Origin: Lumnitzera littorea
Lineage: Eukaryota > Streptophyta > Magnoliopsida > Myrtales > Combretaceae
Assembly: GCA_024138015.1 (NCBI GenBank)
Contig: JAMXBB010000002.1
Coordinates: 10,492,690 to 10,556,689 of the forward strand
Length of the DNA stretch: 64,000 bases
Direction: 5' to 3'
In this document: piece by piece, positions 12,591 through 23,266 of the stretch
How positions within the stretch are numbered: position 1 is the stretch's first letter
Layout of the letters: every line of letters starts with the position of its first letter
Translations under genes and position numbers: made by a program
The notes under the pieces: generated by a model
Seen by the model: only the letters and a program-made list of their open reading frames with translations
Databases searched by the model: none
What the model was told of the DNA's origin: nothing

Positions 12591-12852
12591 AATTATTATA
12601 AATTATAATGCATATATAATAATGTTACTAAGAAATATTCTTAACGTTCATTAGATGAAATTTTTAAACTTTACTACGAAATAATTAGTAGTGGTATATG
12701 TACTTCGAAAGAGAGTAATGAAATAATGACATAACAATAATATAGATATTAATATTATGTAATTTTTTGAATGATGACTAAACAAAATTATTTAATTAGT
12801 AATTCCATAAAAAAAATTTTGCATTCAAAATACAAGCGAACTTCATACATAG

Positions 12853-15759
12853 TGTTACGCCCCAAAGTCGCAGAGTTGCAACAGTCCCGCCGTGTAAACC
12901 ATTCTATGATAGTAACTGGCCTCACAGTGCCTACCATAGACTTAATCTACACAAGGCGTCGACGACTCCTCGCTTTGAAGTAAACAGTTTGATTAATAAT
13001 TATACTACAATTATGATAAATATCACAAATTTCTATTAAACATAGATAATTATAAATAAGTCCACAGAGCTTCCTAGGAAGTTTTACATAATCACTACAG
13101 TCTACTAATTTACAAAATAACTATCAGTCTTTAACCTTTAACTACAAGGTCAGTCTAGTTACACATTATACTAGGTAACTTGATCCTCACACACCTAGCT
13201 TCAAAAAGGACTAACCTCTGGATAATTGTAGGGCAGCATAGTACTTGAAGTGATCACAAATCAGAACCTGCAAAAGGATCTATAAGGATATGAGCAACTA
13301 CAACTCAGTAAGTTGAATTGGAGACTCATGAATGCATACAAGCACAAATAGGGTTATCAAACAATTATTTTCATGCAATGCAACAATCAAATGTCATTGA
13401 ACAACGTAGTTCGGTTCGTTGTGAAATCAGAGAAATTTTACCCGCTCCAATCTGGGTTGAGGAGTTCCATGTTATGTAGCAGCTCACAACCAAACCCAAG
13501 CTTGTGCAATGGAGACCTCGCTTCTCCCGCGACTACCTTCGAACCATTGACTTCACCCCCACCGTGACCTCCTCTCCTATCACTTAGTTCGACTGATGAT
13601 GAAGAAGGGACTATTTTGCAATCTTGCGCTATCCCTTTCGAAGGGGTCGGTATTTGGTTGGAGAGTCCTATGATCCCTTAACGGGTTGCAATGCATGACG
13701 TTTTTTATTATTATGGTCAACTAAGATTATATTTCGTTTAGGGTGTTCAAACAATTTCATACCAATTCAATCAGTCACAAATCATTCACAAAGCAAGTTT
13801 CAGCACGAATTCAGATACATTAAACACATGCGTAAACTACTTACAATCACAAGCATATACAAGTCTAAGTCTCTGAGCACTACAAAACTAGTACTCTATT
13901 ACAATAAGCAATAACCCAACTTACTTGAATTTGCTCGATCGCTCGATCCCTCAGTTGTGAGCTGATTTGTCTCTAGGTGTCTTATAATACAAATAGGTCT
14001 TTTTAGTACTTATATTTTATAGATTTTTATTCTAATTCATAATGTGACTCATTTTCCCCATGTATACCTATAACGCTCTAATGATTCGTTGTACTCTATT
14101 TCAGGGTTCGACTCCTAAACTAGATTCTAGTTTTAATTCCTAAGTCTTAATTAGACTCGAATCCTAATGTGACATTAATCACATTACGCTCGGGTACTCA
14201 AATATCCTATTGGGTTGTAATTTGGTATTCTAAACTATTCGGTACACGCTAACCCTAATTGAGGTATCGGATTTATTCCCGATGTGTAAAAATCTTACAT
14301 TTTGAGTTATTTACTTAAAATTAAATATTATTTCAGATTTATTATTTTTCTAATTTCTATTATAATATTATCTAATTAACTCTAATTTTGTAGATTTATT
14401 AATTTACAATTTCACTTATTACTAATTTCTTACATTACTTACCTAATTTCCCTAATTAACCATACTTAATACCCAAAGGCTAGGATTAAGGTTCCACTTC
14501 AGAGATTAACATCTCTAAACATCTAATTAAGATCCAAATCAGTAATTAACATCCTAATCACCTAATTAATCCTAAATCACTCAATTTTTCCATCATTTTA
14601 GGGCTAAAAATTAACTTAAAAATTTTGAAAATTAATTTTAAAAAAAATGACTTCATAGCACTGTTCTACATCATATGAGAATCTTACAGAAAAAATTTGA
14701 GCTCCAAACTACACTCCTAAGCCTATTTATTTTTCGGTTTAATTATGCTCGGTTTTGAAAAATTTGTTAAGGACCCTATATTTCTAGACATAATTAAACT
14801 AAATCAATATTTTTCCCTAAATCTACATACAATAAAACCTCAGAATAACAAGTTTCATAATTTTCTGGGCAAAATAACTAATTTTACAAAATTATACAAA
14901 AATCGGGTGAATAAATGACTAACCGGTTCGAAGCTTTTTGGCCGCAAACCCGGTCCAATGTTGTCGGCCGGTCCAGGCGGTAGTTCCAGTGTAGGGTGGT
15001 AGTGGTGGTTCGGTCCCAGGTGGTGGTGAGTGGTGGTTTTAGTTCACTTGCCTAATCTGCACAGTTTTTTTTTTTTTTTTGGATTTTCTCTCGATTTTTT
15101 CAGTGTTTTGATTTTTCTCAGATCCTAAACTGACCAAATGACTTCTGAAAATCTTTTCCTTATTTATAGACAATTGTAGTAATTAATATGCATTAATTTG
15201 ATAAGACTTTGCCCTAATTCCTTGATTTTTGGCTTTTTGTTTGTCTAATTCTCATTGGATAATTTTTCTTTTTCTGATTTGAACCTGCCACGACCTGATC
15301 TTGGTTTAGCTTATCATCTTCTAATTTTTTCTGATTTTTCCATAATTATTTTATATTTTTCTTTAATTATTTGCTTAGTTTTCGGCTAATTTCGGTAATT
15401 ATGCGTATTTTTATCTATATGTAAATACATGTAGGGTACACGTGAACATTCCTAATTATTATTTTGGTCATTCTAAAATTTTTAGTATACATATAATTTA
15501 TCTCTAGTAATTTATTAGTTATTAGATTACACTTTTTGCCTTTTCGGTAATTAGCAATTATTATGCTTAAAATTTGAAAATTTTATAGTCTCCTATTTTA
15601 CTATTTATTTTCTTAAATTTAAGTTTACGGGGTCATTTTTACTAGTATTTCTCTCAATAGTTTATAATTTGGGTTTGATCGGATCCTTTAGCCGATTACC
15701 CTAAACCTTGGGTTCTAAGCTCAAACTTACGGTTACTTGGCTTAACTTTAGGGCTTATA
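12853..15759 (-). mobile_element. 2.9-kb solo LTR (family shared with 33983-36888)
   Basis: The 2907-bp block starts TGTTACGCCCC and ends GGGCTTATA on the plus strand. The TSD CATAG flanks it at 12848-12852 and 15760-15764. The last bases probably derive from TTACA by one C-to-T change, judging by the sister copy. No second LTR or internal pol is visible, so a solo LTR is the simplest reading. A TATA box on the minus strand near 15165-15172 places its transcription direction on minus. Length and the GGGGCGTAACA end (minus) resemble Del/Tekay-type gypsy LTRs from memory; the family is not proven. Confidence 0.75.
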
Positions 15760-15850
15760 CATAGAGTGTCGCACATGTTATACGAGGGCATATTATTTGA
15801 GCAGCATCGAGTAGATAACCTCATCCAGTAGATTATTGGGATCCATTTAG

Positions 15851-16355
15851 GTGACCCAACTCTACTCGGTCCAGATGTCGACGAAGATGACTCCCCATCA
15901 GACGAGCTACAGAGATGTAAGGGTCGTGGGGTATATGGTCGTCATCAAGGATGTAGACAACCTGACATGGAGATTTATGACGATACTTCTCTTTCACACT
16001 TCTCGTTGCCAGTATCTTCTAAACTACTTGGGTTTGAGTTTTGGAGGCTATTCATTGAGAAGAGCTTTGGTCATCCTATGTGTTACACTTTTATTGTCGG
16101 AGAGACTTCTATTAGTCAGTTTCATACCCAACCCCCCCCGCACCATTGAGGAGGGAGATTGGAGATTTTCAATACAATATGGGCGAAAGAGTCATATGGA
16201 TGCACTCTTCTTTGATCCTCATGCATAAATCATTTTTGGGTGTTTATAGTCAAGACAGTGAACAGATCATACAGCTGGATGCAGCTTTGATGGTTCAGCC
16301 ACAAGACAATGTAAAACCTCAGGATGCTCGACCACTGCCTCGACGACAATACTGA
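15851..16355 (+). pseudogene. Decayed coding-like remnant in the MULE right arm
   Basis: Three overlapping open pieces (15851-16228, 15967-16149 and 16146-16355) give plausible protein-like text only when frames are joined. Examples are YDDTSLSHFSLPVSSKLLGF and a proline-rich end LMVQPQDNVKPQDARPLPRR before a TGA. No domain is recognised. Its position between a solo LTR and the right TIR suggests the 3' end of a transposase or a captured gene. There is a nine-C run just before 16141, where the frame changes. Confidence 0.35.
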
Positions 16356-16878
16356 CGTCATTAGTTTTGTATATTTCATTTCTAATTTGCTTTCTTTATT
16401 TTTGAAATACTATTTAGTTATTTTGACAGTTTATTTACATTTCGTTTAATGGTTTCATTTTTTCATAATTTAAAGTAATTAATAGTTTTCGATATCGATT
16501 CAAAACACGTATTTGTATAGTATTGAAATTGGACAAAATTGAATATCTTACAAATAAATAACCGGATATAATTTGATTGATTGACTAAAAAAAAATAATT
16601 ATCTATTAAATATCACGTTTGGAATACATTTTTAACTAAAATTGTATATGGGCTCTATTAAATTTAAAGTTAATGCATAAACAAAAATGTAAAATATAGA
16701 TGTATTGAAATAATTTTTATTGAAATCGCCTTTTGAGTAAACATGTACTCAAATTGCTTTTTAAAGAGATGATTTCAAATGTGGTATTTTTGAGATTATT
16801 TTCCTAAATACCGTATTTTTCTTTTGTTTTGTTTATTTTTGTTTTTGCTTTTTTTTTTTCCTTTTCCCTCTCTTTTAT

Positions 16879-18948
16879 CCCACATCAAATTTAATATCAA
16901 GACTGTTTTTTCCCCAACATCACATGTAGCTGACTCCTCCTACATAAAGAAATGGATATGCTTGTGATATGGCCTAAACAGAATCCCTGGAAACCTTAAT
17001 TACTTTTCTGTGTGACGAAAACCACATCAAACGAATTGATTATGCAATGAGTAAACCTTTAAATAGTATTTTCACTTTCTTAACTATGGGAGGGGAGTAA
17101 TAATACTACACCACACACAATGCAGAAAAATGTCAAAAAAGTCAGCCAATAGCAAATTGCAACGGACCTATTGAAAACATTGAAATTTGCAAAACAACAG
17201 AGACAAATAGAACACAAGACAACAAACACATCTGCAATGATATCTTTTTTTAATATACGGTAAACATCGGCATTGGTACCGTGTTCTTCCGCTTGGACCT
17301 TTATTCTTGGCTCCTTCTCTTCTTCCCTTGATGCCCTCTTTCTTACACAGACACATCTCTCTCTCTCTCAATTAGTCAAATGTTTTTTTTTTTTGAACCC
17401 TAAGCTAGCTACTCATACAGTAGTACAACCTAACAACTTTTGACAATTACATTACTATTATTGCGTGAGTTACCCAAAAACAATAGATGAGAGTCATCAC
17501 ATCATATATGATATTCTAGATGAATTTTTTTTTTTTTTTTTTTTTTCTGGAAATATTTCTTTTGAGTGGATTTAATAGGTATGGTCATAGGTAGACTTAC
17601 GCACGAGCCAATTACCATCCTTGAACTGCTCCGGAATCGGCTTAGTGGTTTTAAAAGGGGAATTGGCATTGCATGTGCAGGCTCCGGTCAAGCCATGGAC
17701 TCGAAGCATCCACAGTTCTTGGACGGTTCATTACCTAAGAATCCTATACCCTCGGGTTCAATCCGATCCCCAAAATTAAAAAAAAAAAAAAAAAGAAGAA
17801 GAAGAAGAAAACAAAAATCGGAAGATTTTTTTTTTTTTAAATATAACAAAGAAACGAATTGAAAAACTAATGCTGGAAAGCGGTGTGTGAAATGAAAAAT
17901 TAGATTTATTAGATAAAAAAATTTTGATGAGCAAGTCATAGTAACGTGAGAGTTTTACCATTTTCGCAGACTAGGACCCTTGGTTCCAGCGGAGCTGGTC
18001 CTGGTTGGGCCCTTTGTTGACCTCTAGTTATGGTTTGCTACAGATTTTTATATTACCAAACATCTTATAATAAGAAATATTAAACTTGCGAGCAACATTA
18101 TTTATAACACACATATCATATTCAGATCGACTGAATGAAATTGTTTTCTTATATTAAACTCAAAGATATAAATAGGTTTTAATCGTCTTTTGATGATATC
18201 CAATTTCATTAGCCTAATCAAGACTCTCACATCTCAAATAGCAAAACAATTAGATAAAAACTTTCCGTCTCCCTATCTTTAACTTGTTTATTAAATTTTT
18301 TTACTTAAATAGAAGAACTCTCTTTCCTTTTTGTATCTTAATTTATGTTGTATTTTGTAATAGGAAATGATAAACGAAATAAGAAGCAAGCAAAATATAA
18401 TAGAAGATATAGAAATAGAATTTATAAGAAATGATAAAAGGAGAAAAAAAAATAAAAGGGATATTAATTAATATCTCAAACCCATAATCTATTTTGTAAT
18501 GTTAAGGAGAAAAATTCTCCCTCGATGCTAGGTAGGATCTTCAGATCTCTGCTAATGTGTAATGTTAGACAACTTTTTCTATCTTTCTTACATAATTTCT
18601 ATATATTTTGAAATAAATAAATATTAATATATTTATGGTAAATTTAAGCCTCATGATAGAAAAATGAGAATAGGATTATGATGGTAGTGAACCATTATGA
18701 ATAAATTAATAAAATTATGCTTAAATATAGAGTAGATGAATTCGTTTTAATTGTAATCATTAATGAAAAATACAGGCTATCGATTTCCTACGTCTACATT
18801 AGGATGAAGATTATTTCATGATTAAAATAACCAAATTTTGATAAATATTAAATAATAATAATAATAATAATAAAAACTTCCCCAAACTGAAGCACCCTAA
18901 AAAGCATCCGCAGCCAAACACGGTTCTCTCTCCTCACACATACACCCC
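16879..18948. other. Intergenic DNA upstream of the F-box gene
   Basis: No supported gene was found. T-runs (17527-17546), an A-run at about 17777-17793 and an (AAT)n microsatellite at 18851-18873 are present. The open frame at 17566-17862 ends in the homopurine tract and is not convincing. Confidence 0.6.
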
Positions 18949-18958
18949 TATATATATA
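18949..18958 (+). promoter_or_regulatory. TATA box of the F-box gene
   Basis: TATATATATA lies 71-80 bases before the ATG at 19029. It is followed by a CT-rich leader (CACTCTCC, CTCTACCCTCTG), a common plant 5' UTR pattern, so the 5' UTR is probably about 40-50 nt. Confidence 0.65.
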
Positions 18959-19028
18959 TTTACTAAACCCTCCTTCGTTCACTCTCCAATACTCCACTTC
19001 TCGTTGCACTCTCTACCCTCTGTTTAAC

Positions 19029-19565
19029 ATGGTTCACCACCACCACCAACTCCAAAACCATCACCATCGCCATGGCCACCACACACCCGCGAAGAAGAGA
19101 GCCAAACTATCCTCCTCCCACTTCTCTCTCAACGACCACGTCGACATCCTTATAGAAATCCTCACAAAACTAGACGCCCACTCACTCAGCATTGCCGCCT
19201 GTGTCTGCCGTCTCTGGTGGTCCATCACCCGCAACGACTCCATATGGGAGCACCTCTGCTTCGGCCACCTCATCCCAGCTCCACCACCACTCTCTCTCCA
19301 ACAAGTCGTGCATGCACTCGGTGGATACAAGAGACTCTATGCTGTTTGCTTGAGACCGGTGGAAAGTAGACTAAGCACCGGTCGACGTAAAAGGGACCAT
19401 TGGTCGACTGATGATGGCGTGGAATTGTTGAGGCTGACGCTGTCCTTGTTTTGTGTCGATTGTTTTGAGAGGTTCGGAAAGAACAAGATTCTTGGGGATA
19501 GGCTGTCTGGGTCTTCCTCGTCTCTTATGTTTCTATGTGAGCCCGTCATTAATGTTCCAACATGA
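19029..19565 (+). CDS. SNE: F-box protein, SLY1/SNEEZY (GID2) type
   Basis: This is a 178-residue single-exon protein, in line with the small intronless SLY1/SNE family. An F-box at about residues 34-77 (LNDHVDILIEILTKLDAHSL, then CVCRLWWSITRNDSIWEHLC) should bind SKP1 in an SCF E3 ubiquitin ligase. It is followed by the family-specific GGF-like block ALGGYKRLYAVCLRP (about 97-111) and LSL block LRLTLSLFCVDCFERFG (about 135-151). The C-terminus SSSLMFLCEP looks more like SNE than SLY1. Known family members recognise DELLA repressors and promote their degradation in gibberellin signalling. The N-terminus is unusually histidine-rich (11 of residues 3-18), followed by a basic KKRAK stretch that could be a nuclear signal. 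The ATG is the first in frame after the TATA box. No frameshift or stop breaks it, and G+C is clearly higher than its surroundings. SLY1-like is the main alternative. Confidence 0.85.
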   Translation: MVHHHHQLQNHHHRHGHHTPAKKRAKLSSSHFSLNDHVDILIEILTKLDAHSLSIAACVCRLWWSITRNDSIWEHLCFGHLIPAPPPLSLQQVVHALGGYKRLYAVCLRPVESRLSTGRRKRDHWSTDDGVELLRLTLSLFCVDCFERFGKNKILGDRLSGSSSSLMFLCEPVINVPT

Positions 19566-19672
19566 TAAGTAGCTCTGAGTTACATGGTTATATGGACGGA
19601 ACCGTGCAGTCCATCAGACTATCTAGGATTCATTGTTGTTTTTAGTTTATTATATTCTTAGATTTTTTTCCA

Positions 19673-19678
19673 AATAAA
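19673..19678 (+). terminator. Poly(A) signal AATAAA of the F-box gene
   Basis: AATAAA lies 108 bases after the stop codon, preceded by a T-rich stretch, as in plant 3' UTRs. Confidence 0.6.
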
Positions 19679-19699
19679 ATGCAAACTCAATTATTATTA

Positions 19700-21840
19700 T
19701 AATTATTATTTTTTTAATTACAGAGGAATCGACTTTTTGTTACCTTATTTGGTGTTATTTTGATATGATATAAGAATATATGTGGTTTATTGACCATGTG
19801 AATTTACATATTGTTTCCTATAGGAGAACAGGGAGTGAACTAACCCTGCAACATCTTTGTGAATAGGTACGTTGTATTATGTCTATGAATAGGTACGTGG
19901 AGAGTCGTCGACAATGGACTCGTCGACCATATAAAGCTAGCTACGAACCTAGAAGAAAAAAAATTTCTCTTGGGACAAATGGCCAACAGGTTCTACAATT
20001 GTTATGAGGAGATAACTACAGAAGTGCTCTACGCGTTTACACCAAGATTTAAAGAATCAAAGTTTTGCAACTATCGAATATTTCTTAGTAATATCAAGTT
20101 AATGCTTAGTTGTTAAAAGGTGATAGAATAAAGAGAATCGAATGGTATAATATAAAAAATATATGATAGTATAATTCTATTGCATTATATTGATGTGCCT
20201 AATATTGAATATAAATTTTTATAATTAAAAATTTTAATGTTTTAATCATGCAAACCAAACAAAAGAAAAAAAGTTTTGTCCTATCTAATATTATAAAATT
20301 ATGGTAACTACAAAAAGTTTTGTCCTGTCTAATATTATAAAATTATGGTAACTAAATGATACCTACTAGTTGCAAGTATTAATGGCCTGTAATTAACCAA
20401 TATTGAAAATACTAAAAGAAAATAAGTAAAATGATTTCTTCTTGAGACTTTTCCTATTTTCCATAATATTTACTCACTACTACAATAATTGACTACTACC
20501 TTTACCCCCAGTAATAATAGTTTTGCTTAAAACCACAAATAACTGCGTCCTCGTGAAATTAGTATTGCATTAGCTAAAAATTCTAAAATTTCGTCGTACA
20601 AACATAAGGAAAAGGGGGGAAATGTTCTCCACCAAGTTCGTTTAGTTACGAGCCTTCCACTATTAGTTGTAAAGAGCTACGCTTTTCTTCGGGTTATTAA
20701 ATTGTATTTCCCTATTTTTCTTATTAATTAAGCATCTAAATTATCGGGAAATGTAAGTTATTTAAGATTTATATGTTAGTGCTAAAATTCAATAAGTCTT
20801 AAATGTCTTAAATAAATCATTGTTTTGGTAATTTTAAATAAATCATTTTAATCTTTTATATCGTGTATTTATGAGTGCAATATATGTGCACCAACATTTA
20901 AAAAAAAATTATATAATTACACATTGTATAAAAAATATTATTAAAATAATAATACTATATTGTATAAAATGCGATATTAATATTTATATATATATATCGC
21001 ATTTTCAAGATGCGACATAATATTAGTATACCAAAAGTAATGCTACATCTTGAAAATGTAATATAGCAATGTATTTTGGTAAATATTTTTTTATTCACGG
21101 TGAACATGCAATTTTCTCGTATATTTATACCGTGGAGCGTCTGAGTTTCTTTATTATTATCTTCAATTACTTATGACCATGGATTTAGGCACTGCAATGT
21201 TACTTAAAATATGAATGTATTTTGTCACAAACGAAGAAGACTTTGACTAATTCATTTATAACGTAAAGATTTCGATTGAATTTCAGTATAGACACAGTAC
21301 TTTTTAACGTACTTGTTCTAAATTTTAGGTAATATCAAAACTTTTGTTTGCAGGATTATGAACGAAACTTAAGAAAGTAGAGAATTATAACCGCCGGGGA
21401 AATATTCCATTAATAATGCAGCAGGCTGAAGGAAATTTCCATTATGCACGTAATTATTTATTTTTGAGACCCAAAAAAATCAGAATAATTTAGTTAAATT
21501 TTTTTTTTCCTAATAAATTTAATTAAAGTTGAGAGTGGTAAATGGATTTCATGGACTGACTCATCAGAATAGTCGTATTTCTCCTTGGTTTAGTCAGTTG
21601 TTTTCATATCCAGTGGTTTGGGCTGGGGCTAGTTCCATCTATTCCATACAGAAATTCTTTTCAAAGCCCACCCTGTCAAAAAGTTTCTTCAATTAGGATA
21701 TAAACTGATAATAGGGGTTCATTTGAATCAAACTCACTTGCAATTGATTCAAGTTCCGCTTGATGTTCTAGAATGCGGCAATAGTTGAGTCAAGCGACCT
21801 ATTTACTTAGTTAATGATTTATCAAGTTGAGTTTGAGTTT
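19700..21840. other. A/T-rich intergenic DNA downstream of the F-box gene
   Basis: No gene was recognised. A 44-bp tandem duplication (AAGTTTTGTCC units at 20271 and 20315) and the hairpin at 21000-21058 lie here. Confidence 0.55.
21000..21058. repeat. Inverted repeat (13-bp stem, 33-nt loop)
   Basis: CATTTTCAAGATG at 21000-21012 is the exact reverse complement of CATCTTGAAAATG at 21046-21058. It may be the end of a small fold-back element. Confidence 0.6.
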
Positions 21841-22164
21841 AATAATATTAGGTCAATATTACGGTTTACGTCTTAATTTTACTATTTTTTATAATTATAC
21901 TCTTAAAGTTTCAACTTATTTAATTATATATCCAATTAAAGATTTAATTGTTACCGTTTATATTTTACTTAACTATAATTTATACCTTTAATCCAATAAG
22001 TACAATTAGCACATGAGGTGATCACCTATGGTCTTACGAGGCTTGTGCGACCTCCAACAAGTGGCTGCCGACTACCCTTTAACATAATAGTAAGTCACGA
22101 CTTGCTTTTTTTTTTTTTCTTCCTAGGAATTTTTTTCTAGTATTTATTACCAAATTCGTTTTTT

Positions 22165-22971
22165 TCTTTTTGCTTTTTCTTTCTATAGTGGAGATATCCC
22201 CATGTAATTATAGTAATTGCCCCATAGATCCTATATCTATATATATGAAGAAGAAATCATGTAATGAAGGGGATTCTTTTTTGTACAAATGGTACTTCAA
22301 ACTTGGAATGAGCTTTAGAAAAAAAGAAAAGAAATCTTTCGATTTGCAACTTAAAACTCTTTGGAAGATTTTGTGGAGTTTCTATAAATATTAAGTATGA
22401 ATCGCAGTTAATTATTGGTATAAAAATTAAAGCAACTAATTCAATAGTACGGGCTGCAATAAAGGCTCGGTGAATCCCATAATTAATATATATGTTATTG
22501 ATTATAATGATAGACAAGATGAACTACTTTATAATTTTATTTTTCATAATCGAAAAAAAAGATAGGTGATAAGGCATTTTTTAATATCAAAATATTCCTA
22601 TTTTGCACTATCCACATTAGAATAGAAAAAAAAAAGTAAGTAGACCATAATAGAATACAGGGTACCAAATTTTCATGAAGAAAACTTCACATAAACAGTC
22701 GAAAACCATTTGAATCACTACACTATCTGATTCAAAAGGTTCTTGAAAAGAAAAAACAACTTTTAATTTATTATGAGCCCAAGCGATGGATTCAATAAGT
22801 TCTTATTAATAACCATGGTTGCTGAATAGAAACATTATACTTTTCGTCACTACTTTGTAGAAAATTATTATGTATGAATATGTTAAATACTTGTGACTCG
22901 ATTGGTGAGATAGTATTCCTCTTTAAAAAAGTATGTTTTTTGTATGTGTTGTCCGAAAAGAGGAGGAGTCA
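22165..22971 (+). other. Nuclear plastid DNA (NUPT): probable psaA upstream spacer
   Basis: This stretch leads without a break into a psaA start at 22972. It includes a plastid-like leader with the words CGATTGGTGAGATAGTATTCC and GTCCGAAAAGAGGAGGAGTC just before the ATG. The part near 22420-22480 (GTACGGGCTGCAATAAAGGC) also has plastid character. I recall this as the ycf3-psaA spacer, but the left end is only approximate. Confidence 0.6.
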
Positions 22972-23050
22972 ATGATTATTTGTTTACCAAAACTAAAAGT
23001 CAAAATTTTGGTAGATAAGAATCACATAAAATCTTCTTTTGAGGAATGGG
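22972..23050 (+). pseudogene. psaA: psaA 5' end fragment of plastid origin
   Basis: The ATG at 22972 follows a plastid-type ribosome-binding sequence (AGGAGG). The frame reads MIICLPKLKVKILVDKNHIK and then SSFEEW, matching the N-terminus of photosystem I protein A1 with several substitutions. It covers only about 26 codons and then jumps into 16S rRNA sequence at a shared GGG. It is a dead nuclear copy. Confidence 0.85.
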
Positions 23051-23145
23051 TAAGCTAACTCTAAAAACCCATCCTCAGTTTGGATTGTTGATTGTAACTT
23101 GCTTGCATGAAGCTGAAATCACTAGTAATCACTAGTCAACTATAC
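23048..23145 (+). pseudogene. Plastid 16S rRNA fragment
   Basis: The words AGCTAACTCTAAAAACCCAT, CCTCAGTTTGGATTG, CTTGCATGAAGCTGAAATCA and CTAGTAATCACTAGTC follow the 3' domain of plastid 16S rRNA (CTGCATGAAG..GGAATCGCTAGTAATCG) with many C-to-T and G-to-A changes. It runs about 98 bases on the plus strand. Confidence 0.88.
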
Positions 23146-23266
23146 TAAGGAAAGGTCTTCTCAATGTTTTAACGCCCACACTGGATATGGATCGAACTAT
23201 CTCACGACACTCTAAACCTAACTTATGTACCACTTTAATGGGCAAACAACCTAAACCTTGGAACTA
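23143..23266 (-). pseudogene. Plastid 23S rRNA fragment, inverted
   Basis: The plus strand has CCACACTGGATATGGATCG, ACTATCTCACGACACTC and GTACCACTTTAATGGGC. These are the reverse complement of the conserved 3' domain of 23S rRNA (GCCCATTAAAGCGGTAC, GTCGTGAGACAGTTCGGTCC). It joins the 16S piece at a short shared TAC and is in the opposite orientation to it. G-to-A and C-to-T decay is heavy at former CG sites. Confidence 0.85.

Larger units (their letters stand above)
11553..16868. mobile_element. Mutator-like (MULE) DNA transposon with 10-bp TSD, interrupted by a solo LTR
   Basis: The left end GGGAAAAGGAAAAAAAAAA (from 11553) is mirrored by the right end (to 16868). The inverted similarity continues for about 110 bp or more, including a shared block near 11587-11640 and 16730-16825 with the words GGTATTTAG/CAGTATCTAG and ATTTGAAATC. 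The perfect 10-bp direct repeat TCTCTTTTAT flanks it at 11543-11552 and 16869-16878. Long terminal inverted repeats (TIRs) plus a 9-11-bp TSD is the Mutator superfamily signature. Total length is 5316 bp, or about 2.4 kb without the solo LTR at 12853-15759. No intact transposase (MURA) was found, so it is non-autonomous or decayed. Confidence 0.8.

Noticed and set aside
12771..12983. Plus-strand ORF of 70 codons
   Set aside because: It crosses the boundary of the solo LTR at 12853, so it cannot be an ancient gene.
17637..17765. tRNA gene or SINE (A box-like CGGCTTAGTGG, B box-like GGTTCAATCC)
   Set aside because: The boxes are about 118 nt apart, no cloverleaf was visible, and no target-site duplication was found.
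17566..17962. ORFs with Lys/Arg-rich or Phe-rich ends
   Set aside because: They are products of an A-run and GAAGAA tract; the protein text is low complexity.
19061..19549. Minus-strand ORFs opposite the F-box gene
   Set aside because: They are shadows of the real plus-strand coding sequence, which has recognisable domains.
22170..22517. ORFs of 74 and 86 codons
   Set aside because: They lie in plastid-derived spacer DNA and match no plastid protein I recognise.
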